Of a DNA stretch of 23,735 bases, positions 1-7,048 are shown piece after piece. The notes below the pieces were generated by a model that worked only from the letters and a program-made list of their open reading frames with translations, was not told where the DNA came from and made no database searches. This DNA is from a virus: positions 1-23,735 of the IMG/VR virus record IMGVR_UViG_3300032220_000612; one strand, given 5' to 3'. The first letter of the stretch is position 1. Each line of letters opens with the position of its first letter. Position numbers and translations under genes: made by a program.

Positions 1-44
1 CCCAAGGGCGAAGGAAGATCGTCTCAATAAGTGAGATAGTGTAA
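1..44 (+). other. 3' end of an upstream gene (frame unresolved)
   Basis: The first bases precede the protease gene, where HK97-like phages normally carry the portal gene, so this is probably the tail of that gene. All three + frames are open at the window edge. Frame 1 ends PKGEGRSSQ at the TAA at 28-30, frame 2 ends PRAKEDRLNK at the TGA at 32-34, and frame 3 ends at the TAA at 42-44. The fragment is too short to choose between them or to identify a product. A small inverted repeat (TCTCA 22-26, TGAGA 32-36) lies here, but no T-tract follows it, so it is not called a terminator. Confidence 0.3.
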
Positions 45-54
45 AAAATTGCAC

Positions 55-60
55 TATAAT
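55..60 (+). promoter_or_regulatory. Candidate -10 box of the protease gene
   Basis: TATAAT stands 10 nt before the ATG at 71. No TTGACA-like -35 is visible at the usual distance and there is no TG extension. Transcription starting 6-7 nt downstream would leave only about 3-4 nt of leader. That agrees with the absence of any Shine-Dalgarno sequence before the ATG. The region is AT-rich, so a chance match is possible. Confidence 0.45.
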
Positions 61-70
61 ATATACTAGT

Positions 71-1405
71 ATGATTATATCAAAAGCCCAGTGGAACGCA
101 GAGGGCGAAAATCTTAGATTATCAATGCCTTTCAGTAAGGTAGATAAAGAAAGACGAACTGTTTCTGGTTTTGCAACTCTTGACAACGTAGATAAGCAAG
201 ATGACATTGTTACAACTGAAGCAAGTTTAAAAGCATTTAAAAAATTTCGTGGAAATATTCGTGAGATGCATCAACCATCTGCTGTTGGCAAAATGGTTTC
301 ATTTAAAGAAGATAAATATTATGATGAGAATTCAGAAAAAATGTACAATGGAGTTGTTGTTTCTGCATACATTTCAAAGGGTGCACAAGACGCTTGGGAA
401 AAAGTTTTAGACGGAACATATACTGGTTTTTCTATTGGCGGAAGAATGAACGAGTGGGACGATGCCTATAATGAAAAAGTAGACAAAACAATTAGAGTTA
501 TTAAAGATTATGACTTAGTAGAATTATCTTTAGTTGATAGCCCAGCAAATCAATTTGCAAATATAATTTCAGTAGAAAAAGTAGATGGAGTAAATGTTGT
601 TAAGGGTGCAGACACAGTAATTGAAAATGTATTCTGGGATAAAAATTCAGGTGTTGTAATGTTGTCACAAAATGAATCAGAGTTAAGTCCAACTGATGGA
701 GTACAAATGGAAAATATAGGTTTCGTTGAAAAAACAGACAACGAGAAAACAAAAATGATAAAGTTCTTAGTAGCAAGTGCTAAAGGCACAAACACTTCTA
801 AGATGAATAAGGAGGAAAATCCTATGTCAAAAACAACAAAAAAGACAGCAGAAGAAATCGTTAAGAATTCAAATGCTGTTGTTGAAGATATTCAGGTCGC
901 TCCTCAGGTAGAAGCCATAGTCGAAACTGCTGAAACTGAAAAATCAGAAGATATTACAGTGGCAGAAGTTGCAGCAACAGAACAGAATGAAGTTTCCGAA
1001 ATTACTAAAACAGAAGATGTTAAGGTAGAAGAAGTTACAAAATCTGAGTCAGTGGCAACACCAGAAAAGACTGAAGAGGTATCTAAATCTGATCAGGTAA
1101 TTGCAGAAGCAGTTATTGAAATCAACAATACTTTAACATCAGCCTTTAGCGATCTAGTTGCAACCGTTAAGTCTCTACAAGAGCAGGTTAATACAATCAC
1201 AAAATCAATTGATGCAGTTACACAAGATGCAATTGCAACAAAAGATGCATTCAATGAATTTGGAAAGCGAGTAAACGCCGTTGAAGCAGATACAGCATTC
1301 CGAAAATCTGGAGATCTCGGAGAGATTATTCAGAATCAGCCTGAAATGGTTGAAAAATCCCTATGGGGCGGTCGTTTCCTCAAAACAGCCGATCTATTTA
1401 GATAA
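71..1405 (+). CDS. HK97-type prohead protease fused to capsid scaffold
   Basis: The N-terminal ~170 residues look like the phage HK97 (S78) prohead protease family. There is a region around VSGFATLDNVDKQDDIV (residues 31-47), a candidate catalytic His67 in IREMHQP, a GFSIGG turn (119-124), and the typical ELSLVDSPAN segment with candidate nucleophile Ser153. After ~residue 175 the sequence becomes acidic and low in complexity (about 260-345, rich in E, V, T, K). A predicted helical or coiled-coil stretch follows (about 345-410) and then a C-terminal WGGRFL motif, as expected for a scaffold that binds the capsid protein. In this family the protease removes scaffold and capsid N-termini during head maturation. 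The start at 71 is fixed by the in-frame stop at 32-34 and has no Shine-Dalgarno. The next gene is the capsid protein, as expected. Confidence 0.85.
   Translation: MIISKAQWNAEGENLRLSMPFSKVDKERRTVSGFATLDNVDKQDDIVTTEASLKAFKKFRGNIREMHQPSAVGKMVSFKEDKYYDENSEKMYNGVVVSAYISKGAQDAWEKVLDGTYTGFSIGGRMNEWDDAYNEKVDKTIRVIKDYDLVELSLVDSPANQFANIISVEKVDGVNVVKGADTVIENVFWDKNSGVVMLSQNESELSPTDGVQMENIGFVEKTDNEKTKMIKFLVASAKGTNTSKMNKEENPMSKTTKKTAEEIVKNSNAVVEDIQVAPQVEAIVETAETEKSEDITVAEVAATEQNEVSEITKTEDVKVEEVTKSESVATPEKTEEVSKSDQVIAEAVIEINNTLTSAFSDLVATVKSLQEQVNTITKSIDAVTQDAIATKDAFNEFGKRVNAVEADTAFRKSGDLGEIIQNQPEMVEKSLWGGRFLKTADLFR
809..815 (+). promoter_or_regulatory. Internal strong Shine-Dalgarno for nested scaffold
   Basis: AAGGAGG lies inside the protease reading frame, 8 nt before an in-frame ATG at 824. 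It is the best ribosome-binding site in the capsid block, and the fusion gene's own start has none. This is the evidence for separate internal initiation of the scaffold protein. Confidence 0.75.
824..1405 (+). CDS. Nested capsid scaffold protein (in-frame internal start)
   Basis: ATG 824 is in frame with the fusion gene (codon 252) and is preceded by AAGGAGG at 8 nt. The predicted product is 193 residues starting MSKTTKKTAEEIV. It lacks the protease and consists of the acidic linker, the coiled-coil region and the WGGRFL C-terminus. The layout matches phage lambda C/Nu3, where an independent scaffold is made from the 3' part of the protease gene. It would let the phage make many scaffold subunits per protease. 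The role is inferred from layout; only the start signals are directly visible. Confidence 0.7.
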   Translation: MSKTTKKTAEEIVKNSNAVVEDIQVAPQVEAIVETAETEKSEDITVAEVAATEQNEVSEITKTEDVKVEEVTKSESVATPEKTEEVSKSDQVIAEAVIEINNTLTSAFSDLVATVKSLQEQVNTITKSIDAVTQDAIATKDAFNEFGKRVNAVEADTAFRKSGDLGEIIQNQPEMVEKSLWGGRFLKTADLFR

Positions 1406-1424
1406 ATCATCTGGAGGTGTAATC

Positions 1425-2573
1425 ATGTCGGAAGAAATTAAGAAAAATCAGCCAGGTACAAGTGGCAACTTAGGTGGAACTACTCCAGGCCTTTTCCAAG
1501 GTCAGGGTGCATTCGCATCAGGTTCAGACGCAGCAACAAACGTACCAGGTAATTACTCTGATGGTGGAGTTATTGGGAATATCCCAACAGCACTATCAGG
1601 AATCGTAGATGGTCCAAACGCAGTTAACCCCTCAGGTGATGCTGGCAGTGGTATTCTTCGTCCAGAACAAGCACGTCAATTCATTGACTATGTTTGGGAC
1701 GCAACAGTACTTGCACAAGATGGCCGTCGCGTTACAATGCGTGCTAATACAATGGAACTTGAAAAAGTTAACGTTGGTGAGCGTGTAATTCGTGCTGCTT
1801 CACAGGCAGTTGGTGACTATACCAATGCTGGAGCAACATTTAGCAAAGTAGAACTTACAACCAAGAAGATTCGTCTAGATTGGGAAGTTTCTGCAGAAGC
1901 ACTAGAAGATAACATCGAAGGTGCAGCGCTAGAAGATCACATCGTTCGATTAATGACAAATGCTTTCGGTAATGATATCGAAGACCTTGCTATTAATGGT
2001 ACAGGTGCAGGATCAAATGCATTCCTTTCAATTATGAACGGATTTGTTAATAAGGTAAAGACCGATGGGGATGCCCATGAGTCAGAAGTAACTGTATCAG
2101 ATAACGCTTGGACACCATCTGTGATGCAAAACATCATTAATGCAATGCCACGTAAATATCGTGCACTTAAGAACAATCTTAAGTTCTATGCAGGAACAGA
2201 TGTATTTGGAGGAATTGTTAAAAATAACGGTACCCTCGCAGATGCAGTTGCAGAAGCATTTGCTGGACAAGTTCCAGGAAGTACACAAGCAAACCGTCAG
2301 AATTACTTAGACGGTCTAGGACAAACTTTTGGCGGAGCACGTACAACTCGTGTTCTAGGTATTGAAGTTCAAGAAGTTCCTTACTACCCAGCAGGATATG
2401 TTGATTTAACATTCCCTGCTAACCGTGTATGGGGTTTCCAAAGAGACATTACCGTAAATCGTCAATACCAAGCAAAGAAAGATACAATCGAATACACAGT
2501 ATTCGTTCGTTTCGGTCTGCAATGGGAAGAGCAAGATGCAATTGCATATGCTGACGCTGCTTCAGATTCATAA
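1425..2573 (+). CDS. Major capsid protein (HK97 fold)
   Basis: This 382-residue protein has a glycine-rich, probably flexible N-terminal region (about residues 8-75). A body beginning near residue 77 (LRPEQARQFIDYVWD) then reads like a phage major capsid protein of the HK97 class. It includes an extended E-loop-like stretch (GERVIRAASQAVGDY), a helix with EVSAEALEDNIEG, a long helix through ALEDHIVRLMTNAF, a central domain, and a C-terminal strand-rich part ending FVRFGLQWEEQDAIAYAD. The start at 1425 is chosen over an in-frame ATG at 1281 because GGAGG (1413-1417) sits 7 nt upstream and the longer form would overlap the scaffold gene. Arginine codons are almost all CGT, unlike most neighbours, which suggests very high expression. 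A terminator follows directly. Confidence 0.9.
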   Translation: MSEEIKKNQPGTSGNLGGTTPGLFQGQGAFASGSDAATNVPGNYSDGGVIGNIPTALSGIVDGPNAVNPSGDAGSGILRPEQARQFIDYVWDATVLAQDGRRVTMRANTMELEKVNVGERVIRAASQAVGDYTNAGATFSKVELTTKKIRLDWEVSAEALEDNIEGAALEDHIVRLMTNAFGNDIEDLAINGTGAGSNAFLSIMNGFVNKVKTDGDAHESEVTVSDNAWTPSVMQNIINAMPRKYRALKNNLKFYAGTDVFGGIVKNNGTLADAVAEAFAGQVPGSTQANRQNYLDGLGQTFGGARTTRVLGIEVQEVPYYPAGYVDLTFPANRVWGFQRDITVNRQYQAKKDTIEYTVFVRFGLQWEEQDAIAYADAASDS

Positions 2574-2594
2574 TCTGTAAACAGTTTTTATTTT

Positions 2595-2627
2595 GGGGGT
2601 AAGAGTTAAATCTCTTATCCCCATTTT
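2595..2627 (+). terminator. Intrinsic terminator after the capsid gene
   Basis: An 11-bp stem (2595-2605 with 2612-2622, one G-T wobble; arms GGGGGTAAGAG and CTCTTATCCCC) closes a 6-nt loop and is followed by ATTTTAATTT. It lies between the capsid stop and the next promoter. It would limit read-through from the highly expressed capsid gene into the neck genes. Confidence 0.85.
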
Positions 2628-2636
2628 AATTTATAA

Positions 2637-2645
2637 TGATATAAT
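2637..2645 (+). promoter_or_regulatory. TGATATAAT extended -10 promoter, neck operon
   Basis: The exact nonamer TGATATAAT lies just downstream of the capsid terminator and 17 nt before the ATG at 2663. No -35 hexamer is evident. The expected start of transcription near 2652 would give a very short leader that still includes the GAGGGAG ribosome-binding site. Confidence 0.7.
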
Positions 2646-2662
2646 ACAATTGAGGGAGAAAA

Positions 2663-2935
2663 ATGTCAACAGAAAAACAAAAAATTGATTTAATTGAAAA
2701 TAATATTTTAGGAGTATCTGTAGATAATTTGCCTGCCCAAACCAAAGAAATTAAATCAGTTAAGGTAAAAGAGTTGGTAGCCATACACTCAATTAAAAAT
2801 TTATACTCTTCAAGTCTAGGAAAAGTATTAAAAGGTTATAACATTATAGAAAAAAAGAATTTAGAAAAATGGCTAACTAAATCAGGAATTAGGCTTGCCG
2901 ACCCCGAAGAAGTAGCGAAGGAATACGGATTATAA
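2663..2935 (+). CDS. Small neck-region protein, function unknown
   Basis: This 90-residue, lysine-rich protein has no family I recognise. It starts at ATG 2663 behind GAGGGAG (2652-2658). The C-terminal half (about residues 35-90) looks like a compact helical fold, with segments such as VKELVAIHSIKNLYSS, LEKWLTKSGIRLADPEEV and a terminal EYGL. Its place between the capsid protein and the head-tail adaptor is where phages often carry a small head-tail joining or Rho-N-like protein, but nothing in the sequence proves that. It is the first gene of the neck operon and ends 1 nt before the next start. Confidence 0.6.
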   Translation: MSTEKQKIDLIENNILGVSVDNLPAQTKEIKSVKVKELVAIHSIKNLYSSSLGKVLKGYNIIEKKNLEKWLTKSGIRLADPEEVAKEYGL

Positions 2936-2936
2936 T

Positions 2937-3845
2937 ATGGATATATTAAGAGTGCCCACATACCCCAAATTAACTACTTGGGAAGTACCAGACAATAATG
3001 CTGACTATACAATATACGTTGAAGATTTAGTAGACCATGAAATGGTATCTTCTAACGTTGTATCAACAGTAAACTCTAAAGTTACTTACAACTTTAGTCA
3101 ATCTGATTTATTGCTAGACAGGAAATTTTTATTTCAAATTTTAGACGAAGATGAAAATATAGTTGTAGAAGATGTAATTGATTTTGTAAGACCGTATGTT
3201 AACCCAAATAGTTTGGGATCTACGGCTTCAGAAATTATAGAGTATACACAACTAGAAATGGTTGCTAGATCAATAATAGATACTATAATTCAGGATGGTT
3301 TTTATAATTCAAAAATGATAGTCCAAGGCGTTGGTCAAGGATCAGACTATTTTAATGTTTGGAAAAAATTTAATAAAGTTTTAAAGGTGTATGAAAACAA
3401 TATTTTAATTTTTGATTTTGAAACTCCAGATGAAAATTTTTATGCATTTAATATTACTGGAGACAACTCTGCAATTCAACGTGTTTCTGAATCTATATAC
3501 AACCGAGTTGAGCAAGGTTCAATCATACTTCCTGCATCCGCTGGAGATTTAGGATCCGTAGGAACTGGAAGAGTTGTTGATTTTCCAAGAGGATATGATT
3601 ATATTTTTCTACTAGACGCAGGATATAAAACAGTTCCTGTTGATATTGAATATGCAACAAAGTTATTAATTGAAGATTTAAAGTGCGGGAAATTAGACTA
3701 TTATAAACGATATGTAACATCTTACAATACTGATCAGTATAAAATTCAGTTTGATAAAACTGTTTTGAATGGAACAGGAAACATGATAGTTGATAAAATT
3801 TTAGACAAATACAGAAACAACCTTGTTAGGCCAGGTGTGATTTAA
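2937..3845 (+). CDS. Head-tail connector/adaptor protein (gp6-like)
   Basis: The 302-residue protein begins with a beta-rich segment (about residues 1-90: TYPKLTTWEVPDNNADYTIY and onward) resembling an added Ig-like domain. A mostly helical part then starts at EIIEYTQLEMVARSIIDTI (about 100-120). Near the C-terminus, PVDIEYATKLLIEDLKCG followed by a tyrosine-rich helix and NMIVDKILDKYRN is typical of head-tail adaptors that form a ring under the portal. Such adaptors prepare the head for tail docking. The adaptor family is inferred from these patterns and from position after the capsid gene. Its TAA overlaps the next ATG (TAATG), indicating translational coupling. Confidence 0.65.
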   Translation: MDILRVPTYPKLTTWEVPDNNADYTIYVEDLVDHEMVSSNVVSTVNSKVTYNFSQSDLLLDRKFLFQILDEDENIVVEDVIDFVRPYVNPNSLGSTASEIIEYTQLEMVARSIIDTIIQDGFYNSKMIVQGVGQGSDYFNVWKKFNKVLKVYENNILIFDFETPDENFYAFNITGDNSAIQRVSESIYNRVEQGSIILPASAGDLGSVGTGRVVDFPRGYDYIFLLDAGYKTVPVDIEYATKLLIEDLKCGKLDYYKRYVTSYNTDQYKIQFDKTVLNGTGNMIVDKILDKYRNNLVRPGVI

Positions 3846-4291
3846 TGTTATGCGAGTTAAATGACTTTATTCATCCCATGTGTGCAGATGTTTACTATGC
3901 AATAGCCTCTCAAGGTGGCTACGGTGAAATAAAAAAACAATGGGTAATTGACAGAACAATTGCCTGTAACGCCACCCCATCCTCTAGTAAAAACGTTGAA
4001 GAGTTAGACCCCAAGATGATTTCAACACTAAGCAATAAACTAAGCGCAAGATCATTAACCGACCTAAGAGTATCTTCTCTTGGCAAAAGTTATGCCATAA
4101 CAGATATTTTAATTACAAATATAAGAGATGACGTTGGAAACTCAATATATAAAGAAACCTCTGGCATTCGTTCCGGAAAAGGAACAATATACGAAATTGC
4201 AACAATAAATCCATTTGTTGGTCCATTTGGAAGGATTGATTCATATAGAATGGTTTGGAGACGTACTGATAGTCAAGCGTCGGTAGACTAA
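3845..4291 (+). CDS. Probable head closure/stopper protein
   Basis: This 148-residue protein is mainly beta by eye, for example QWVIDRTIACNA near the N-terminus and SYRMVWRRT near the C-terminus. It contains a conserved-looking central segment (SLTDLRVSSLGKSYAITDILITNIRD). It lies between the adaptor and the gp10-like neck protein, the usual place for the stopper that closes the DNA channel after packaging. No diagnostic motif fixes the family, so the name rests mainly on position and size. It overlaps both neighbours by one base (TAATG at each end), so it is probably translated by coupling. Confidence 0.5.
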   Translation: MLCELNDFIHPMCADVYYAIASQGGYGEIKKQWVIDRTIACNATPSSSKNVEELDPKMISTLSNKLSARSLTDLRVSSLGKSYAITDILITNIRDDVGNSIYKETSGIRSGKGTIYEIATINPFVGPFGRIDSYRMVWRRTDSQASVD

Positions 4292-4968
4292 TGTTAGTTA
4301 AGTTAAACACCAAACTTTTTCAAAAACAGTTAGATAATATGGTAGATTATTCTTTTGGTTTTTTAGAAGGTGCTGAGTCTGGAAAAAAAATATTTTTAGA
4401 TAATCTTGCAAGAGGAACAGTTGAAGCGTTAAAATTATATATAGATGCTATGGCAAGAAGCAATCCTGCAGCATTGCATCACGTTTATGAATGGTATCAA
4501 GTTGGAAACAGGGGGCAAAGATTATTTGATGTTGAATACAGAGTAACAAGTTTGGGAATATCGATTAACTCTAAATTCAAGCAGTCACAATCAATACAGT
4601 CTGGATCTTATGAGCCTTTTTATAGTAAAGCAAAAATTATGGAAGAGGGCGTACCAGTTGTTATAAGGCCAAAAGGAAACAATGCTTTAGTGTTCATGGA
4701 TAATGGGACTGAGGTTTTTACTAAAAAAACAATAGTTAATGATTTTCCTGGGGGTAGAGAAGTTAAAGGATCCTATGAGAAAGTATTTGATACTTTTATG
4801 AACGTATATTTTGCTCAGTCATTTTTAACATCAACAGGATTGTATGAGTATTTAAATAATCCAAAAATATATAAAAAGAATTTTGCAGCAGGGGTTAAAG
4901 GTGGTAGATCAGTAGGTAAAGCCACTGGTTTTAAATGGATGGTCGATGCAAAAATTGAGGTAGAATAG
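4291..4968 (+). CDS. Neck/tail completion protein (HK97 gp10-like)
   Basis: The 225-residue protein has an N-terminal helical part (FQKQLDNMVDYSFGFLEGAESGK, then LARGTVEALKLYIDAMA, about residues 10-55). A beta-rich region follows, including AKIMEEGVPVVIRP and NALVFMDNGTEVFTKK. Near the C-terminus a PGGREVKGSYEKVFDTFM stretch leads into basic residues. This arrangement recalls HK97 gp10-like and neck-type minor structural proteins, which sit between adaptor and tail terminator. The call is inference from pattern plus gene order. It starts by one-base overlap with the previous stop. Confidence 0.55.
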   Translation: MLVKLNTKLFQKQLDNMVDYSFGFLEGAESGKKIFLDNLARGTVEALKLYIDAMARSNPAALHHVYEWYQVGNRGQRLFDVEYRVTSLGISINSKFKQSQSIQSGSYEPFYSKAKIMEEGVPVVIRPKGNNALVFMDNGTEVFTKKTIVNDFPGGREVKGSYEKVFDTFMNVYFAQSFLTSTGLYEYLNNPKIYKKNFAAGVKGGRSVGKATGFKWMVDAKIEVE

Positions 4969-4972
4969 AATT

Positions 4973-5542
4973 ATGGTATTTGCAGCAGCAACATTTGATT
5001 TTCCAATAAAGTACATTAATGAGTATTTATATTCTGAACTTAGTAAATATGAAGATATAAATATGGCAACAAACCCAAGCATCACATCTTATATTCCGTT
5101 TTTACCAGCAGGGCAAGCAGTTAATATTTCAGAAATATATGATGGTTTACAAACTTCAGAAGACGGAGCGCTTCCTGCTGTTATATTTTATGATCGCATG
5201 ATTCGTTTGAGATCTAGCGCCTTCCCAGTGGGCAAAAGAGAACAAGTTTTATACACAGTGTATGGATCTATTGCTAATTGCACCAACATTGGAAACGTAA
5301 TGTTGGGAGTACTAGATCGAGAAGACTACTCTGGGCAAGATTTAAATAAATGGATGCATGATAATAGGGAAGATCTTATTGCAAAGGAATTCCCAATGAA
5401 GGTATTTTTTAGAGGAATTAGGGTTTTTCAAGCAGACGAATCCCAAGATTTAGTAGAATTAGACGAATATAGAAGAGGAAGTATTCATAAGTATATAGTA
5501 GAATACGATTATCATTTTAAGGACAACCCAGAATTTCTTTAA
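4973..5542 (+). CDS. Probable tail terminator protein
   Basis: This 189-residue protein lies immediately before the major tail gene, the standard place for the protein that caps the tail tube and joins it to the head. It has an N-terminal helix (FDFPIKYINEYLYSELSKYE), a strand pair around ALPAVIFYDRMIRLRS, a helix-containing middle with VLDREDYSGQDLNKWM, and a final strand region (YIVEYDYHFKD), compatible with the mixed alpha/beta fold of such proteins. The role is inferred from position and general pattern. The ribosome-binding site is weak: GAGG at 4957-4960 is 12 nt away. TAGAAT ends exactly 6 nt before the ATG, the same geometry as the apparently leaderless gene at 6352. Confidence 0.55.
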   Translation: MVFAAATFDFPIKYINEYLYSELSKYEDINMATNPSITSYIPFLPAGQAVNISEIYDGLQTSEDGALPAVIFYDRMIRLRSSAFPVGKREQVLYTVYGSIANCTNIGNVMLGVLDREDYSGQDLNKWMHDNREDLIAKEFPMKVFFRGIRVFQADESQDLVELDEYRRGSIHKYIVEYDYHFKDNPEFL

Positions 5543-5581
5543 TTTAATATAAAGTGTCCTAGCCTACAACAATAAAAAGGC

Positions 5582-5589
5582 TGTATAAT
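5582..5589 (+). promoter_or_regulatory. Candidate promoter of the major tail gene
   Basis: TGTATAAT lies in the 97-nt gap before the tail tube gene. It differs from the other promoters by lacking the spacer base of TGnTATAAT, and no clear -35 is seen. A leader of about 43 nt would follow, ending in the GAGGTG ribosome-binding site (5629-5634). A weak inverted repeat (AGCCT 5561-5565 with AGGCT 5578-5582) overlaps its upstream side. Confidence 0.45.
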
Positions 5590-5639
5590 TGTTCTGAGGA
5601 AACAAATCGTCCATATACTAACCAAAACGAGGTGAATAA

Positions 5640-6284
5640 ATGGCATATACAAGAGGTACATCTAGCGATATTATCGTTGGCGCTGCTGCACTGTTTACAG
5701 CAGACAGTACATTAACACCAGGTACAGTGCCTGCGTTTGTAACAACACAGTCTTACAAAGAGACTTTGTCCAACTCAGCAAATATTGCTGGTGGAATTGA
5801 AAACGTAGGATACACAAGTAATGGTATCGAAATCACATTTCAACCTGATTTCGGCGAGGTTCAAGTAGATCAAATTCTTGACGTTGCAAAACTTTACAAG
5901 CAGGGTATGCAAGTAACTCTTGCTACTTCGTTTGCAGAAGCAACACTAGAAAATTTATTATTTTCAATTGCAGGTCAAGCCGACGATCTTTCAGGAACAA
6001 AAAGCACATCAGCAGGTCGCGTTCTTAATCTTGCGTCAGGCGATATTGGAGAATGTCCAGTTGAACGTGCATTAATTGCAGTAGGACCAGGAACTGGAGA
6101 TTGCGAAGATTCAGACGTTATTGAGCGTGTTTATGTTGCATACCGTGCACTTTCTATTGAAAATGTTACAGTGTCAGCAAAGCGTGATACAGCAACAATG
6201 TTTGATGTTACATTCCGTCTTCTACCAGAAGATACTTCTGGATCATACGGAAAAATTATTGACCGTACAATTCAAGGTTCATAA
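5640..6284 (+). CDS. Major tail tube protein
   Basis: This 214-residue protein has the features of a siphovirus major tail protein. The N-terminus starts MAYTRGTSSDIIVGAAALFT. A middle part (GGIENVGYTSNGIEITFQPDF and onward) is followed by strand-rich segments, and the C-terminus reads AKRDTATMFDVTFRLLPED. It sits between the tail terminator and the tail-assembly chaperones, exactly as expected. Subunits would form the tube around the tape measure. The start at 5640 is supported by GAGGTG 5 nt upstream. Arginine codons are mostly CGT, like the capsid gene, pointing to high expression. It is isolated transcriptionally by its own candidate promoter and a strong terminator. An overlapping +1-frame reading (6121-6315) is a shadow. 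Confidence 0.85.
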   Translation: MAYTRGTSSDIIVGAAALFTADSTLTPGTVPAFVTTQSYKETLSNSANIAGGIENVGYTSNGIEITFQPDFGEVQVDQILDVAKLYKQGMQVTLATSFAEATLENLLFSIAGQADDLSGTKSTSAGRVLNLASGDIGECPVERALIAVGPGTGDCEDSDVIERVYVAYRALSIENVTVSAKRDTATMFDVTFRLLPEDTSGSYGKIIDRTIQGS

Positions 6285-6305
6285 AAACTTAATAAAGAAA
6301 GGAAG

Positions 6306-6337
6306 GGCCCACTAGTCAAACTGGTGGGTCTTTTTTT
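6306..6337 (+). terminator. Intrinsic terminator after the tail tube gene
   Basis: A 10-bp stem (6306-6315 with 6321-6330; arms GGCCCACTAG and CTGGTGGGTC, two wobbles) closes a 5-nt loop and runs straight into seven T residues (6331-6337). It is the strongest terminator in the window. Its last T is also the first base of the next promoter box. Confidence 0.92.
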
Positions 6338-6345
6338 GATATAAT
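6337..6345 (+). promoter_or_regulatory. TGATATAAT promoter of a leaderless chaperone gene
   Basis: The exact nonamer TGATATAAT begins within the terminator T-tract and ends 6 nt before the ATG at 6352. Transcription normally begins about 7 nt after a -10 box, so the predicted +1 is the A of the ATG. No Shine-Dalgarno exists between the terminator stem and the start. No -35 is visible; that position is occupied by the hairpin loop and right arm. Confidence 0.75.
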
Positions 6346-6351
6346 AGAATT

Positions 6352-7032
6352 ATGGCAAACACTGTTTATGATATTAAAAACGTATACTCTGTTGATAGTT
6401 TTGAAATAGAAATTAGTCCTTTAAAAATTAAATATTTAAGGGAGTTTATGGACATTTTTCAATTAGTCAAAGACACTAATGGCGATGATGAAGCCACAGA
6501 TGTTTTAATTGAGTGCATTAGAATATGTATGAAACAGTTTCATCCAGAATGGTCTAAAAATAAAAAAGATGTAGAAGATAATTTTGACATGCCAACAATA
6601 TTTGAAATATTGGATGTAGCAGCAGGCATTAAAGTTAATAAAGACTCAAAAGACTCTGTAGCAAAAAACGTCACAGAGGATAAATCGGTTTGGGCAGATC
6701 TAGATTTAGTAAAATTAGAATCAGAAGCATTTTTGCTGGGAATATGGAAAGACTACAATGAACTAGAAACCTCTATATCCATGCCAGAATTAATGGCTAT
6801 TCTTAAATCAAAAAGAGAAGTTGATAACGAAGAAAAAAAATTTCTTGCTGCTATCCAAGGCATTGATTTAGATAAGAATAAGTCGCAAGAAGAAGATCCA
6901 TGGACCAAGTTAAAAAATAAAGTATTTAATGGCGGAAGACCAGACAATGACATTCTTACCTATAAAGGCGACAAAGCCAAGAGGGCAGGGTTTGGGATAG
7001 GTCTGGGTTTGGATTATGAAAAAATTGAATAA
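6352..7032 (+). CDS. Tail assembly chaperone, long form (gpGT-like)
   Basis: The 226-residue protein has an N-terminal domain (about residues 15-97) clearly paralogous to the next gene. Shared landmarks are PLK, LR-FM--F, L-EC--I-M-QF-PE-SK and D-PT---I---A-GIK. A linker leads into an extra C-terminal domain (about 113-165) with AFLLGIWKDYNELETSISMPEL, which resembles the T part of G/GT tail chaperones, and then a basic tail rich in K and G. Such chaperones coat the tape measure before tube assembly. In lambda the long form arises by ribosomal frameshifting; here it is a complete independent gene placed first. Translation appears leaderless. An A8 run at 6833-6840 is discussed under rejected items. 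Confidence 0.8.
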   Translation: MANTVYDIKNVYSVDSFEIEISPLKIKYLREFMDIFQLVKDTNGDDEATDVLIECIRICMKQFHPEWSKNKKDVEDNFDMPTIFEILDVAAGIKVNKDSKDSVAKNVTEDKSVWADLDLVKLESEAFLLGIWKDYNELETSISMPELMAILKSKREVDNEEKKFLAAIQGIDLDKNKSQEEDPWTKLKNKVFNGGRPDNDILTYKGDKAKRAGFGIGLGLDYEKIE

Positions 7033-7048
7033 AAATACGCTGGTTTTG

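Noticed and set aside
22-36. Small inverted repeat TCTCA-ATAAG-TGAGA considered as terminator.
   Set aside because: A 5-bp stem with no following T-tract is too weak.
1281-1424. In-frame N-terminal extension of the capsid protein from ATG 1281.
   Set aside because: It overlaps the scaffold gene, and its sequence is an out-of-frame shadow of the scaffold C-terminus. ATG 1425 has a good ribosome-binding site at 7 nt.
5561-5582. AGCCT/AGGCT inverted repeat before the major tail gene considered as a terminator.
   Set aside because: Only a 5-bp stem with a 12-nt loop and no T-tract; may be chance.
6121-6315. 64-codon + strand frame overlapping the end of the major tail gene.
   Set aside because: It is the +1-frame shadow of the tail gene, runs into the terminator stem, and has no ribosome-binding site.
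6833-6840. A8 run in the long chaperone gene, reading A_AAA_AAA in frame, a possible -1 slippery site.
   Set aside because: A -1 shift would reach a stop after about eight codons and a +1 shift after about nine; neither leads to another domain, and the short chaperone is already encoded by a separate gene. Transcript slippage remains possible but unsupported.
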